Source: Hyphodiscus hymeniophilus (taxonomy: Eukaryota; Ascomycota; Leotiomycetes; Helotiales; Hyphodiscaceae). From it: a stretch of DNA of 64,000 nucleotides. Made by a program: the position numbers and the translations under genes. Location: positions 1,287,126-1,351,125 of the forward strand of contig VNKQ01000016.1 of assembly GCA_016508695.1 (NCBI GenBank), written 5' to 3'. Of the stretch, positions 36,516 through 46,366 are shown piece after piece; the stretch's first letter is position 1, and every line of letters begins with the position of its first letter. Under the pieces are notes generated by a model. The model did not search any database and was not told where the DNA came from. It saw only the letters and a list, made by a program, of their open reading frames with translations.

Positions 36516-37594
36516 ATGGCACTCTTTCCGGGCGTTGCGCTCATTGTGGGATCTGCTTCTGGTCACCACCCTCTCAAGATGTCTACTTTATGAGTTCCAA
36601 GAATCTAACACCGCACAGGTATTGGCCAACAAACTGCTGTATCCTTTGCCAACGAAGGATGCCACCGAATCGCCCTTCTCGACAGGAGTGCTGAAGGTCT
36701 TACCCGAACAGCAGCCTTGATAGCAGCACTTCCACTTTCAACAAAGGCAGAAACATTTACCCAGGTCGTAGACGTACTGGAAGAAGCAAGTATTATCGCT
36801 GCAATTACCGCTATTGTAAAGCTTTGGGGGAGAATTGACTACGCTGTTAATTCTGCTGGTGTTACTGGCAACAATCAAGCGAGTACAGACACCGCAACTC
36901 ATGCATTTGATACTATTAACGGTATCAATTATCGCGGTACTTGGCTGTGTTCTCGGGAGGAGTTGAAGGTTATGTTGAACCAAACGCCACTTCCAACCCA
37001 TGATGGAAGACCAGGAAATAGAGGAAGTGTTGTGAATGTGTCAAGCCAGCTGGCACTGGTCGGCAGACCGAGAGCTTGTAAGTGGTCCAACCTCTATCTC
37101 TCGACGCGAAGCGAAGGGTATATAGGCGTTGGCCATACGGTTGTTGACTAGTCTGTACAGCGGCATACTGTGCATCAAAATCGGCTGTGATCGGTATGAC
37201 GAGGGTCGATGCTATTGATGTGAGTTTCTTTCATACAAAGACGTACAGTGCTAATTCCACTAGTACTCAGTGCACAACATCAGAGTCAACTGTGTTTGTC
37301 CAGGCATTGTTGAGTGAGTTTCCGTCCTGACGATCCTTGAATTGCATACTGATATTGCAAGCACCCCAATGACTCAAGGTCCTGGTCAGGCCGAGAGACT
37401 GAAGCCTGTCATTTCAATTGCCCCCCTGAACCGCCTTGGTACTCCCCAAGAGATTGCAGACGCCATTATATTCTTGAGTAGTAGTAAAGCTTCTTTCATG
37501 CAAGGGGCAGCTATGGTAAGTCAATACCCGTGGATCCCCAATTTCCATCCTGCTTACTGAATAGGTCGTTGATGGCGGATATACCATAAATTGA
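36516..37594 (+). CDS. Short-chain dehydrogenase/reductase, probable sugar dehydrogenase of the L-fucose pathway
   Basis: NAD(P)-dependent classical SDR. Six exons (36516-36561, 36619-37077, 37161-37219, 37264-37313, 37362-37515, 37565-37594) give 265 residues. Seen in order are the cofactor loop GSASGIGQQ (Gly-rich TGxxxGxG type), the NSAGVTG motif, the catalytic Ser in VNVSSQLALVG, the catalytic pair in YCASK, the VCPGIV loop, and the C-terminal VVDGGYTIN of the glucose-dehydrogenase-like SDRs. In the oxidative L-fucose pathway two steps are SDR reactions: L-fucose to the lactone, and 2-keto-3-deoxy-L-fuconate to the diketo acid. This protein could do either; the sequence does not decide. 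It is divergent from the transporter and close to the dehydratase and regulator. Confidence 0.88.
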
Positions 37595-38146
37595 GTTTTC
37601 TGACTACACGATCGATCTCGTATTCTTGATTATACTACTGCTTGAGGTGGTATGTCGATAGTTTGTAGTCTCATAAATTTTAGGAGCTACTTAACCAGAC
37701 TCAGGACCATTCAGTTAATCTTGAATACGTAAAATCTTCAACTATTAGCTTAGAACAGTAATTTTGGGTACCCGAAGACTTCCGAAGCAGTGGATCATCA
37801 CGGTAAGGAAGGAGAAAAAGAGAAGGTACTGAACTTCTCAATAAGTAATGGGTGAATTTGAGCCGAGAACGGAGAATGCCTCTTAGATCTGTCGGACCCC
37901 CACCCTCGCTACCATTCATCCCTTCCTTCACTATGCCTTTACCCGTGACCCGATATCCCGACAACTGGAAATCCCTAAAATGCGGGGGAATGTACATCTC
38001 CGCAACTCGGTAAAAACTGTTGAACCAGTAGAACCTGTTGGAACAGGTCTGTATGCTGATTAATACGGTGATCAGTTCCCCGGCGCCAGGGTATACTGTA
38101 CCTCCGTAGGTAGCACTTTACAACTCCGGCTACCTATCAATCAGCA
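37595..38146. promoter_or_regulatory. SDR 3' flank and regulator promoter
   Basis: 552 bp. The right end is the promoter of the Zn2Cys6 gene and contains the CGG-N11-CCG element 65 bp before its ATG. No gene is seen. Confidence 0.5.
38066..38082. promoter_or_regulatory. CGG-N11-CCG site in front of the locus regulator
   Basis: Reads CGGTGATCAGTTCCCCG, 65-81 bp upstream of the ATG at 38147. Its place suggests autoregulation if the regulator is the binding factor. Confidence 0.5.
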
Positions 38147-40665
38147 ATGGAGTGTAACATTTCGGAGGCTCAACCACGGCCAGTCAAGACACCGCGGAGA
38201 TGCAAGGCTTGTCAGCTGTGCCAAGAGCGAAAGGTGTGTCTGTAAGGCAGGTCTCTCGCTCACTGCTGATGCATCCCGCAGACCAAATGCGATGGGCGAC
38301 AGCCAAGCTGCGCCCTATGCCTCGAAAATGGTTATACATGCAGGTATGCCCACGATCGGAGGCAGAATGCTCGCGTCACGAAGGCTGCCATCAGTACAGT
38401 GCATGGCAAAATTGCGTCTTTGGAACGTGTGATAAAAGACTTGGAAGAAGTAACTCAACGTCAAGGATTGATCATCAAAGAGCTGAACTCGACCCGCCCA
38501 CTTGTTTCTGCGATCAATTCGTCCGATCCTCTAGAGCCCCGACTGACGTCGCCGACGAGCGTTCTCAATCCCTTACCTACACCCGTAACATATGCGGAAA
38601 ATGGGAGCACTCAACAGTCAGATACAGGAGACACAGTTGACTATGTTGGAAGGGTGGAAGAGCGCTATGCTTTACTACCAGATCGGGTATCGGCGCAACC
38701 CGGTTTGAGATCTGTCCCTGAGAGACGAGCAGGTGCACCTTGGAACGCATCTCCATCACCATATCAAACTGGAGGCATTGATCGTGAGCCCGCGGCTTCT
38801 CAAAATAAGGATGACCACATTATCTCCGAACTCAATATGCGAGTCTCGAATTCGGTCCATGGATTGACTTCTACATTTCACCCACGGCCAGTTTTACCTA
38901 AAATACCAAGCCATATAAGTTTGTCGGTGTCACCTTCGGATTCAACAGGCACAAATCAAGATCTCCAAACACAGTATGAGGGTGGACATGGAGATGAGGA
39001 AGTGCGTGCCCGACTCTTCATGTATGCTGCGCTTGAAAGACAGAAGGAGCTTGCGTATATGGCTGAGCAACAGTATGATCTTGATGGAGTTGATCATGAA
39101 ACAGCTGTGCATCTCCTCGATCTACACTGGAATCATCAACACTGCGCATATTTGTTCCCGTATAGGCCTGCAATGATGCGCAGTCTGGCTACTGGTGGAC
39201 CTCATGCAAGTAAACTTCTACTGAACGCTTTATACTACTCCTCCTCTCTAAATAGTAGTCGCAACTACCTTTGGAAAGTCGGACCGGACGGGCAGCCTGC
39301 CAAAAATCGATTCCTTGTCCGATTCCAAGAATTACTCCTTCCAGAACTGGAGAGATCGAGCATTCCAAATGCTGTAGCATTTCTACAAATGGGATCTAGT
39401 TTATTCGCGAATGGCGAGCAAACGGCAGGATGGTTATATTCTGGCATCGGATATCGCATGATCATTGACCTTGGATTACATCTTGATCTTGGTAAAATAC
39501 GGTCCACTGGCTCTAACGGTGCGAAAAACGACGAGACAACAAGCTTTGTCGATATAGAGCTTCAGCGGAGGGTGTTCTGGGGTGCTTATGTTAATGACAA
39601 ATTTCAGTCGCTGTTCTTTGGGAGATCACCGGCCCTTCTTGCAACGGGTGCAGAGCCTCCACAAACCCTATCTGACACATACGAGGAATTAGAGCTATGG
39701 GCACCTTACGTCGACCCTCAAGAGCCATCTGTTCTGCTCCACGAATATGTACCCAAGCCAGGCTATGTGGTTTCCACGTTCACCTGGCTAGTTCGGCTCG
39801 CAGAAATCTCCTCTGAGATCACACAATATCTTTATATGCCTGCAATTGGTAAAATGAAGAAAGCAACAGCGTTGGAGCACTTTAGCAGAATAAGGAATAA
39901 TCTCAACCGATGGAATGAAGATCTGCCCGCGCATTTACGTTTTGACCCAGAAAAAGATCCTCCTCCTCCAACTCATCGATTTAATATACAGTAAGTCTTA
40001 TCGTAATCCCTCAAGACATCTGTTGACATCCTTTCTTCAGCACAACATTTCATACTCTATGTATCCTACTTTATCGACCATTCCTCCCCGATGGCCACCT
40101 GAAGCACTTTTCGTTCGATGAGAAGTCGACCCGGGAAGTGTGTATCTCTGCTGCGTTGAAAATATATCGGCTTGCCAAGGCATATCGCGACACTTTTACA
40201 CTACGTCGAGCACCATACTTGTTCTCCTACTCCCTATTTTCAGCTGCTACTGTACTCCCCAACCACGAGATCGCTGGATGGAGCCATCCTGTGAGGGAAG
40301 ATATTACATTATTCTTCTTGAATGCTTTAATCGAACTGCAAAATGGTTCCAACTTTGGTTTGAGGAGGCCAATCAAAATCATCCGAGACTTCATAGAACG
40401 TTCCGGGATCGATATCCATGGTCTTGCGGCGCGCTTGGAAATAACCCCAAAGAGCCCGGCTACACTACCTACTCATGTGACTGGCAAGGGAGAGTCTCGT
40501 GAACCTTACAGCGTCTCAGAAGATATAGGATTCGAGGTTGATAGTCATGAACTCAGGATGCCTGACCTCAATCTGGAAAATATAGACTGGTTGTATGATG
40601 GAACAATTGATTCAACTTTTGAAGAAGGTAGCAATGTACTCTATGGCCTATTTAGATCATCCTAA
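38147..40665 (+). CDS. Zn2Cys6 transcription factor, candidate regulator of the fucose locus
   Basis: Exons 38147-38233, 38282-39990 and 40041-40665 give 806 residues. The zinc cluster is split by the first intron: CKACQLCQERK joined to TKCDGRQPSCALCLENGYTC, with all six Cys present (about residues 19-49). A short basic linker and a coiled-coil segment follow (KIASLERVIKDLEEV), the dimerisation element that sets half-site spacing in Gal4-type factors. The fungal-specific TF domain has TAGWLYSGIGYRMIIDLGLH and VDIELQRRVFWGAYVNDKFQSLFFGR. It lies between the SDR and the dehydratase, and its own promoter holds the same CGG-N11-CCG site found in theirs. I infer that it activates this locus on L-fucose or a derivative. 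No defect is seen. Confidence 0.9.
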
Positions 40666-41044
40666 GCGATTTCGGAGACGCCTGGTTCGTTGGACGGCGA
40701 TATGTGAAGCTGTTCATGTAGATCAGCACCAACAGCTAACAGTACGAGGATGATGATTCAACAAGACTATCCACCTAGCTAGTGATTACAGCATATCTTG
40801 CATCATCATCAACTTACCTAGCGATCTGAAAAGACAGTAGCTTCTATAGTTATATGCCCTTTGAGATAACCATTCGCTTGCTATACTTCCCGTCAGTTAT
40901 CTAACTGCGGTATCCAGTTCCTGTCACGCGCCCTTCTGTTACGAGAAGATTGTAGATTGTAGCTTTAACATTCCCCAGAAGGGTCCGAGAAAATTTTGTA
41001 AATGGATCAACTCTGATACTAGAGACTCTGTACATGTGATCTTT
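40666..41044. other. Converging 3' flanks
   Basis: The regulator and the dehydratase gene converge here. The stretch holds 3' UTR-like sequence only. Confidence 0.45.
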
Positions 41045-42599
41045 TTAATGTCTCAGCCCTTCCCGAATCTCACGTCCTTGGGAAGATGTCCAGAACTCGC
41101 CATTAGGATATTCGTATTTCCGAATAGCATCAAGTTTGTATTCGACGCTGTAACCGGCATTCCATGGTGTTACGAAATAACCATTTCGTACTTCGACGGG
41201 ATTCGTAATGACCTCGCTAAAGGAATTGATGTGCTCCAAGAGCCCCTTTTCACCGTCCAATGAGATATGGTTAATGAGAGCCAGGTGTTGTGTGTACTCG
41301 TTGAGACCGATTCCTCCACTGTGTGGGATGACTGGTACGCTGAATCTATCATTACAGTCAGCCTAAGTTTTAAGAATATCAGTAGCACCGAGAAATTCCA
41401 TACTTCTTAGCCATCAACAAGACTGACAGCACCTCATTTACACCCCCTAGCCGACAGGCGTCAATCTGGCAGATATCGATGGAACCGGCTTGTAACAATT
41501 GTTTGAATATAACACGGTTTTGGCAGTGCTCTCCAGTGGCTACACCGACCCCAAATGGTTTCAGTGCAGCACGAATAGTAGCATGGCCGAGAATGTCGTC
41601 TGGAGATGTCGGCTCTTCGATAAAACTAGCAGAGTGAATCTTTTTAGCATGTTGACGGCTCTTTTTATAAAAAATGATGCTAATCTTACGCAGGTTTAAA
41701 CTGAACAAGTTTGAGCATATATTCGATAGCCTCAGGAACACTCCAAACTTGGTTAGCATCAATCATCAGCATCTTGTCGTAGCCGATCACATCCCTTGCG
41801 ATTTTCAGTCGACGGAGATCGTCCTGCAGATTTCCACCCACTTTAAGCTTGAATTTGTCAAAGCCGTCGTGTAGCATACCTCGCATCTTTGCGACCATCT
41901 TTTCGTCTGAATAGCCTAGCCATCCCGCTTGAGTTGAATACGCAGGCACAGCACAATTGTTTTCCGCATTCCGCATTCTATCAGCCTTGGTGGCGTCAAC
42001 CATTCGGAGGATACCAATCGCTTCATCAGGCGTGATTGCGTCGAGAATGTATCGGAAATCGATGCATCGTACAAATTCTTCCGGTGTCATGCCTGCCACC
42101 ACTTGCCATACAGGCTTCCCCAGATATCGAGACCAGAGGTCCCATACTGCATTGACACAAGAACTTAAACCGAGATGGATTACTCCTTTCTCTGGACCAA
42201 TCCATCGTAGTTGCGAGTCACTAACCATATACCGCCATGTCTTGCCCATGTCTCTAGTAAGCTCCCCCAAACTCTTCCCAACTAACATCTCCGCCACATA
42301 ACGTGCAGCGGCACAAACAAGATCATTACCGCGTCCGATCGTGAAGGCAAAACCGTGACCATCCAAATCTCGGTTTGTCGTACGAAGTATAATATATGCC
42401 GAGCTGTAGTCCGCCGCTGGATTCATGGCATCAGAGCCAGATTGATCCAGGCTGGTGGGAAATCGTAGGTCTGCAAAGATGCTGCTTTGAGCTACGGGTC
42501 ACACGAATGATTCTGCTATTACGAACCATAGACATCAAAGGATGTAATTGTGACATCGTCAATGGCTTCCTTGACGACAGTGGCGACAGATCCAGCCAT
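41045..42599 (-). CDS. L-fuconate dehydratase (enolase superfamily)
   Basis: Dehydrates L-fuconate to 2-keto-3-deoxy-L-fuconate, the key step of the non-phosphorylated L-fucose pathway. Exons 42599-42527, 42470-41690, 41625-41404 and 41339-41045 give 456 residues. The resemblance to bacterial FucD and human ENOSF1 runs over the whole length, for example TIGRGNDLVCAAARYVAE, SDSQLRWIGPEKGVIHL and PAYSTQAGWLGYSDEK. Catalytic parts are visible: the KxK base KLKVGG (about 232-234), metal ligands Asp in MIDANQ (about 262), Glu in IEEPTSPDD and Glu in TGEH, and the opposite His in IPHSGGIG. The third intron could also end its upstream exon 17 nt later (GTGCTA donor), changing a few residues before VPVIPH. 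The promoter has a CGG-N11-CCG site. It is cytosolic and intact. Confidence 0.94.
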
Positions 42600-43022
42600 G
42601 GTTCCGCAATTTCAAGAAGACCAGAGCGAGAGAAGATATGGCAGCGTAGCAATAATGTACTCAACCTGCTAGAAGCAAATGCCTAACTTATATGTTATAT
42701 GGTATATTGATTTGAGTCTCTTTATACGATATGATTTGTTAAGTCCTAAATGCAAATCCAAAAGGGGAAATTCTCGGTCTTCTTCCAGCCGTATCGGTGG
42801 GGGCTGATCCAACTGTATTACAGCTATTCCACGTAACTCCAACGACTCTCCAAATTCTCATCGGCGTCTACTCTTGGCTGTACATGGAAAGCTCACCTAC
42901 AAGTCGAGAAAACCATATGCAGGACCACTTGGCACTTTCTAGCAAATGGCAAATGAGTTGGCGAAAGTTGTCTTAGGTCATCAAATTGAATTATACCTAC
43001 CAATAACTGTACAAATAAATGC
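42600..43022. promoter_or_regulatory. Dehydratase promoter and GH36 3' flank
   Basis: 423 bp with the CGG-N11-CCG element at 42775-42791. Its right half-site overlaps a CCG-TAT-CGG everted pair ending at 42797. No gene is seen. Confidence 0.5.
42775..42791. promoter_or_regulatory. CGG-N11-CCG site in the dehydratase promoter
   Basis: Reads CGGTCTTCTTCCAGCCG, 176-192 bp upstream of the dehydratase ATG. The terminal triplets and spacing match the two other sites of the locus; the spacer is less similar. Confidence 0.45.
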
Positions 43023-45521
43023 TCAAATATCTATCGCTACTGTCCAACCTTCCTTTCCAGCAACAGCTTGCACGTCTACTAAATTGACCTCAACCAATGA
43101 CAAACCACTCCCTTTCGATTTAACAGCACAATTTGCCGAAATGTTGTCGATTGTGACTCTTACCTTTCCGGTAATATCTTCCGCCCCCTGCTTAACTAGA
43201 AAGCCAAGGATACCAGTGAAGCTAATAGCTACAGATAATTGTCCACCCTTGACTTGGGTCCTTTGGATAGCTGCAAGACCAGCGTATTTGTCAATCAACC
43301 CAAGACATGCAACCATCGTATCACCGACAGAATGGTAAGTTGCAATTGTAAGTGCCTCAGTCGCCTGCGGTTCTAGAGATACAGCTATCACAGGAGGCGA
43401 AAGCTCGGCTCCATATGATGGCTCTGATCCGAAATCTTTCAAGCTGACAGACTTCGCAAGCCCTGACGAGAAGAACCACACCGCAAGATCCAAAGATTCA
43501 CCTGATTCGACCGAGTCCTTGATGCCTTCCAGAGCATCAATGAGATCGCTCTCGAATATGATGTCTGCAGTGCTTTGCAAAGCACCTTGCCGTGTGTTCC
43601 AAAGAACAAGAGATGCGGATCTGGCGGCAGGAAAATAGGAGACACCTTTCATGGCTGGACCAAAACCACCATCAAGATATCGCTCCCATACAGCCCTTGA
43701 TAAGGGCCTGATGGTCTGCGGTGCTCTAACAATCTGATATCGGCCTGTTGGTGACTTCCCGATTAACTTGTTAAGGATCTCAAGATCAAGCTCGCCTGGC
43801 TTATCAGCGAGCAAGACAGGGCCTTCAAAGAAGGCACGCAAGACCGCATGGTACTCAGGCCACTGAGCGCTTGTCATGAACATGTCAGGATCGGGAATGA
43901 GGCATAGTTGCGAAGTAAGCATTGCGTTGAAGATGTTGAAGTGAATGTGGCTGCGGTGGATATCAGGTCGATTGAGCCCAAAATCATCAGAATTTCTGAT
44001 CACAATCTTCTTGCCCTGTGTAGCAACACCCATACCGATATCGCCATTAAAAGTACGCTCGTAGTGAGCCATGCAATGAATGACTCTGTTGTCACCGAAG
44101 ACTTCACTGGCTGCTCTGGTCATGCCGTCCCACAGAGCTACAAACTCTTCGCCACCCGAGACGCCATCCAGAAGCGAACCATAGGCCTGATCGTCGACTT
44201 TCACGAAGCTAACTCCGGCATCGAAACAGCTTGTGAAATAGTCTTTCCAAAATTTATATGCAAGATGTGGTGGAGGTAAGCACCAGGTCCTTTTCTCGGG
44301 ATCGGATATGGAACAAGTTTGCTGACCATCAAAGTCGGTTTCGGGCCAGTCAATTCCTTGGAGATTGTCACGGTTTAGTTTGAAGGTCTGCATCTCGTAC
44401 TTCTTTGCTAGCGGCGATGTTGGAGCAATTGAGTTCCAGTACCCGTGTAGAGTCATCCAGACTCCAACATCCTCGACTGTTGGGAGGGTCTTCTTGACCA
44501 GAGAGACAACATCTGAAAGCGGAGCATTCATACGCTCCCATGTATCGAAGCTCCATAACCCTCGTGTCTTCTCGCTGCCATTAAGCCCATAGCGGATGTC
44601 CTGCCAACCGTCATCAATGATGAAGGTGCCAACTGGCACATTGAATTTGACCAGCTTCTGAACGAGGTCGTCCATGAGATCTAGCGTTAATGGAACATCT
44701 TCACCAATGCTTGACCATGTGCAAAAGCCCAGACCTGTAAAAGGACTATGACCAGTGTCTTGGGTGAAGGGGGCTGTGGAGTAGCCGTACTTCTTACGAG
44801 CAACATCAATTGCTCCACGAATTGCGTTCAACTCGCCCTTGTGCACGTTGACCTTTGCACCAACGTAGGATGTTATCCTGCCGCCATTTTTGACTCTTCG
44901 AACACGGGCGTAAATTCCAGGTGCCTCTCCATCACGAGCAGCGGTCAGATGGACAAAAGCTCCAGGTGGTGAGGCTGGGAAAACGGCTAAGACCGATTTA
45001 GGGTCTATTTTAGGATTGTTTGGACGTAGCAAGAGGTTGTGTGTTGGTGTCTTTGGCGACAATTTGCTCATTGGCGTGAAAGACGCCTCAATCCACGTCT
45101 CCCGTGGTCTATACCAAGCCCAGCCATCCCAGTCATCGATATTGAGCCACTCCAGTCTCTGGCTTTTGAAATCCTCTGTTTCTTCAAGAACGATCTCTGT
45201 TGAAAATTCCTCATCCTTGCCGTGGGAACGCTCGTGTTCAAACGAGATTTTCCCCTCGAGCTCGACGCCATTTGCAAAAACCGAAATGCTCTTAGGAAAG
45301 TCTGAGGACAAGAATGAGAGCTTGTAAGTATACAAATTTCCAGATGAATCGAGATCAAGCTGCTCAAAGTTTGAGGCTCCACCCTCGAACTTTGCTACCA
45401 GATTGATCAATTCCGGACTGCTTGCATAGACTGCAATGCTGGAAGTACAGAGGGGAACTGTCACTACCTGCCCAAGTGCAGGCGTTAAAGCGATACGCTC
45501 AGTGGTAGACATAATATTCAT
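43023..45521 (-). CDS. GH36 alpha-galactosidase / raffinose-synthase-like enzyme
   Basis: A single exon of 832 residues. The (beta/alpha)8 core begins GLGFCTWSSIGEDV and FIIDDGWQDIR. It carries the GH36 nucleophile in FVKVDDQAYG (about 440) and the acid/base Asp in RNSDDFGLNRPDIH (about 510), as in plant raffinose synthases and Sip1-type alpha-galactosidases. A beta-rich N-terminal domain and a C-terminal beta domain flank the core. There is no signal peptide at either possible start (45521 or 45512), so the enzyme is probably cytosolic. It is transcribed divergently from the secreted GH27 with 845 bp between. Within the locus it would hydrolyse alpha-D-galactosides taken up by the cell; transglycosylation cannot be excluded. 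Intact. Confidence 0.9.
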   Translation of the reverse strand: MNIMSTTERIALTPALGQVVTVPLCTSSIAVYASSPELINLVAKFEGGASNFEQLDLDSSGNLYTYKLSFLSSDFPKSISVFANGVELEGKISFEHERSHGKDEEFSTEIVLEETEDFKSQRLEWLNIDDWDGWAWYRPRETWIEASFTPMSKLSPKTPTHNLLLRPNNPKIDPKSVLAVFPASPPGAFVHLTAARDGEAPGIYARVRRVKNGGRITSYVGAKVNVHKGELNAIRGAIDVARKKYGYSTAPFTQDTGHSPFTGLGFCTWSSIGEDVPLTLDLMDDLVQKLVKFNVPVGTFIIDDGWQDIRYGLNGSEKTRGLWSFDTWERMNAPLSDVVSLVKKTLPTVEDVGVWMTLHGYWNSIAPTSPLAKKYEMQTFKLNRDNLQGIDWPETDFDGQQTCSISDPEKRTWCLPPPHLAYKFWKDYFTSCFDAGVSFVKVDDQAYGSLLDGVSGGEEFVALWDGMTRAASEVFGDNRVIHCMAHYERTFNGDIGMGVATQGKKIVIRNSDDFGLNRPDIHRSHIHFNIFNAMLTSQLCLIPDPDMFMTSAQWPEYHAVLRAFFEGPVLLADKPGELDLEILNKLIGKSPTGRYQIVRAPQTIRPLSRAVWERYLDGGFGPAMKGVSYFPAARSASLVLWNTRQGALQSTADIIFESDLIDALEGIKDSVESGESLDLAVWFFSSGLAKSVSLKDFGSEPSYGAELSPPVIAVSLEPQATEALTIATYHSVGDTMVACLGLIDKYAGLAAIQRTQVKGGQLSVAISFTGILGFLVKQGAEDITGKVRVTIDNISANCAVKSKGSGLSLVEVNLVDVQAVAGKEGWTVAIDI

Positions 45522-46366
45522 GCGTAACTAAAGGAGACGAGGTACCTCAGGTAGAGTGCTGTACACCAACAAAGCTTTGTATTTGCAAATTTGCGAAACG
45601 TTATCTTACAAGTATGTGATGGCTGGGCGAAGGAACTTGCCTGCGGTAAGATTTGCGGGGGAAGACGAGGAAACAAACCCGAAAAACATTAAGGCCTCCT
45701 TTTTCGCCGCTAGTAGGAAAATCCAGTTCCAATCTCGTTCCTTATCTATCAAGGATTGATAGCAAGCATGGATGTCGGCGGGCAGATTTTCGGGCGAAGA
45801 TATACATGGATAGCACAGAATTTAGTTTGCCGAGAATCCTCCCGAAGATCTACCCGATGACCATTGTTGGGCACATCTAATCTATCCGGATTATCGGATC
45901 ACCTGGATGGTTTTCCAGCCCCTAGGTACCCGCAGGAATGGGTATTACGGATATTTTTACTCGGGAATAGTTATGAATATTATTACACGTGATTGTTCAA
46001 GAACACTCAAACCCTCCTCGTATGTAAGAGTCGGGTGTTCCGGGTAGAATATAGCTTTACCCCGGTTCTTGAAATAGGAGTTATGTCCGGCACTCCTTAG
46101 CTAACGGACTGGGCCGCAGCGTCATCTTACCCTACTTCCATGCCAAGCCTTGTGACTTTCCCCTCACCCCGCTTTCTCCATCATTGAGTCGGCAGATAGT
46201 CTCTTACCCCTACCTGAAAATAGTTCCGAAGGAGTTGAAGCAGAGATGAACGTGATTGGTTATCTGTGACAAAGTGCCAATTTCAAGTTGTAGATATAAT
46301 CAAAATCCCGACTTCAAATATATCGAACAATACCAAAGAATCGATCAGCAAGAGTGTAAGCACATC
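45522..46366. promoter_or_regulatory. Bidirectional promoter GH36 / GH27
   Basis: 845 bp between divergent glycoside hydrolase genes. It is rich in isolated CGG/CCG triplets, including CCG-N6-CGG at 45886-45897 and CGG-N5-CCG near 46032. The CGG-N11-CCG form found in the catabolic genes is absent by hand search. CACGTGAT occurs at 45986. Confidence 0.5.
45886..45897. promoter_or_regulatory. CCG-N6-CGG everted repeat
   Basis: Reads CCGGATTATCGG. The same arrangement occurs in the GH95 upstream region at 50950-50961. Confidence 0.35.

Noticed and set aside
31492..45993. CACGTGAT shared by the SPF1, EthD-like and GH36/GH27 upstream regions
   Set aside because: An 8-mer is expected about twice in a window of this size on both strands, so three hits are not significant.
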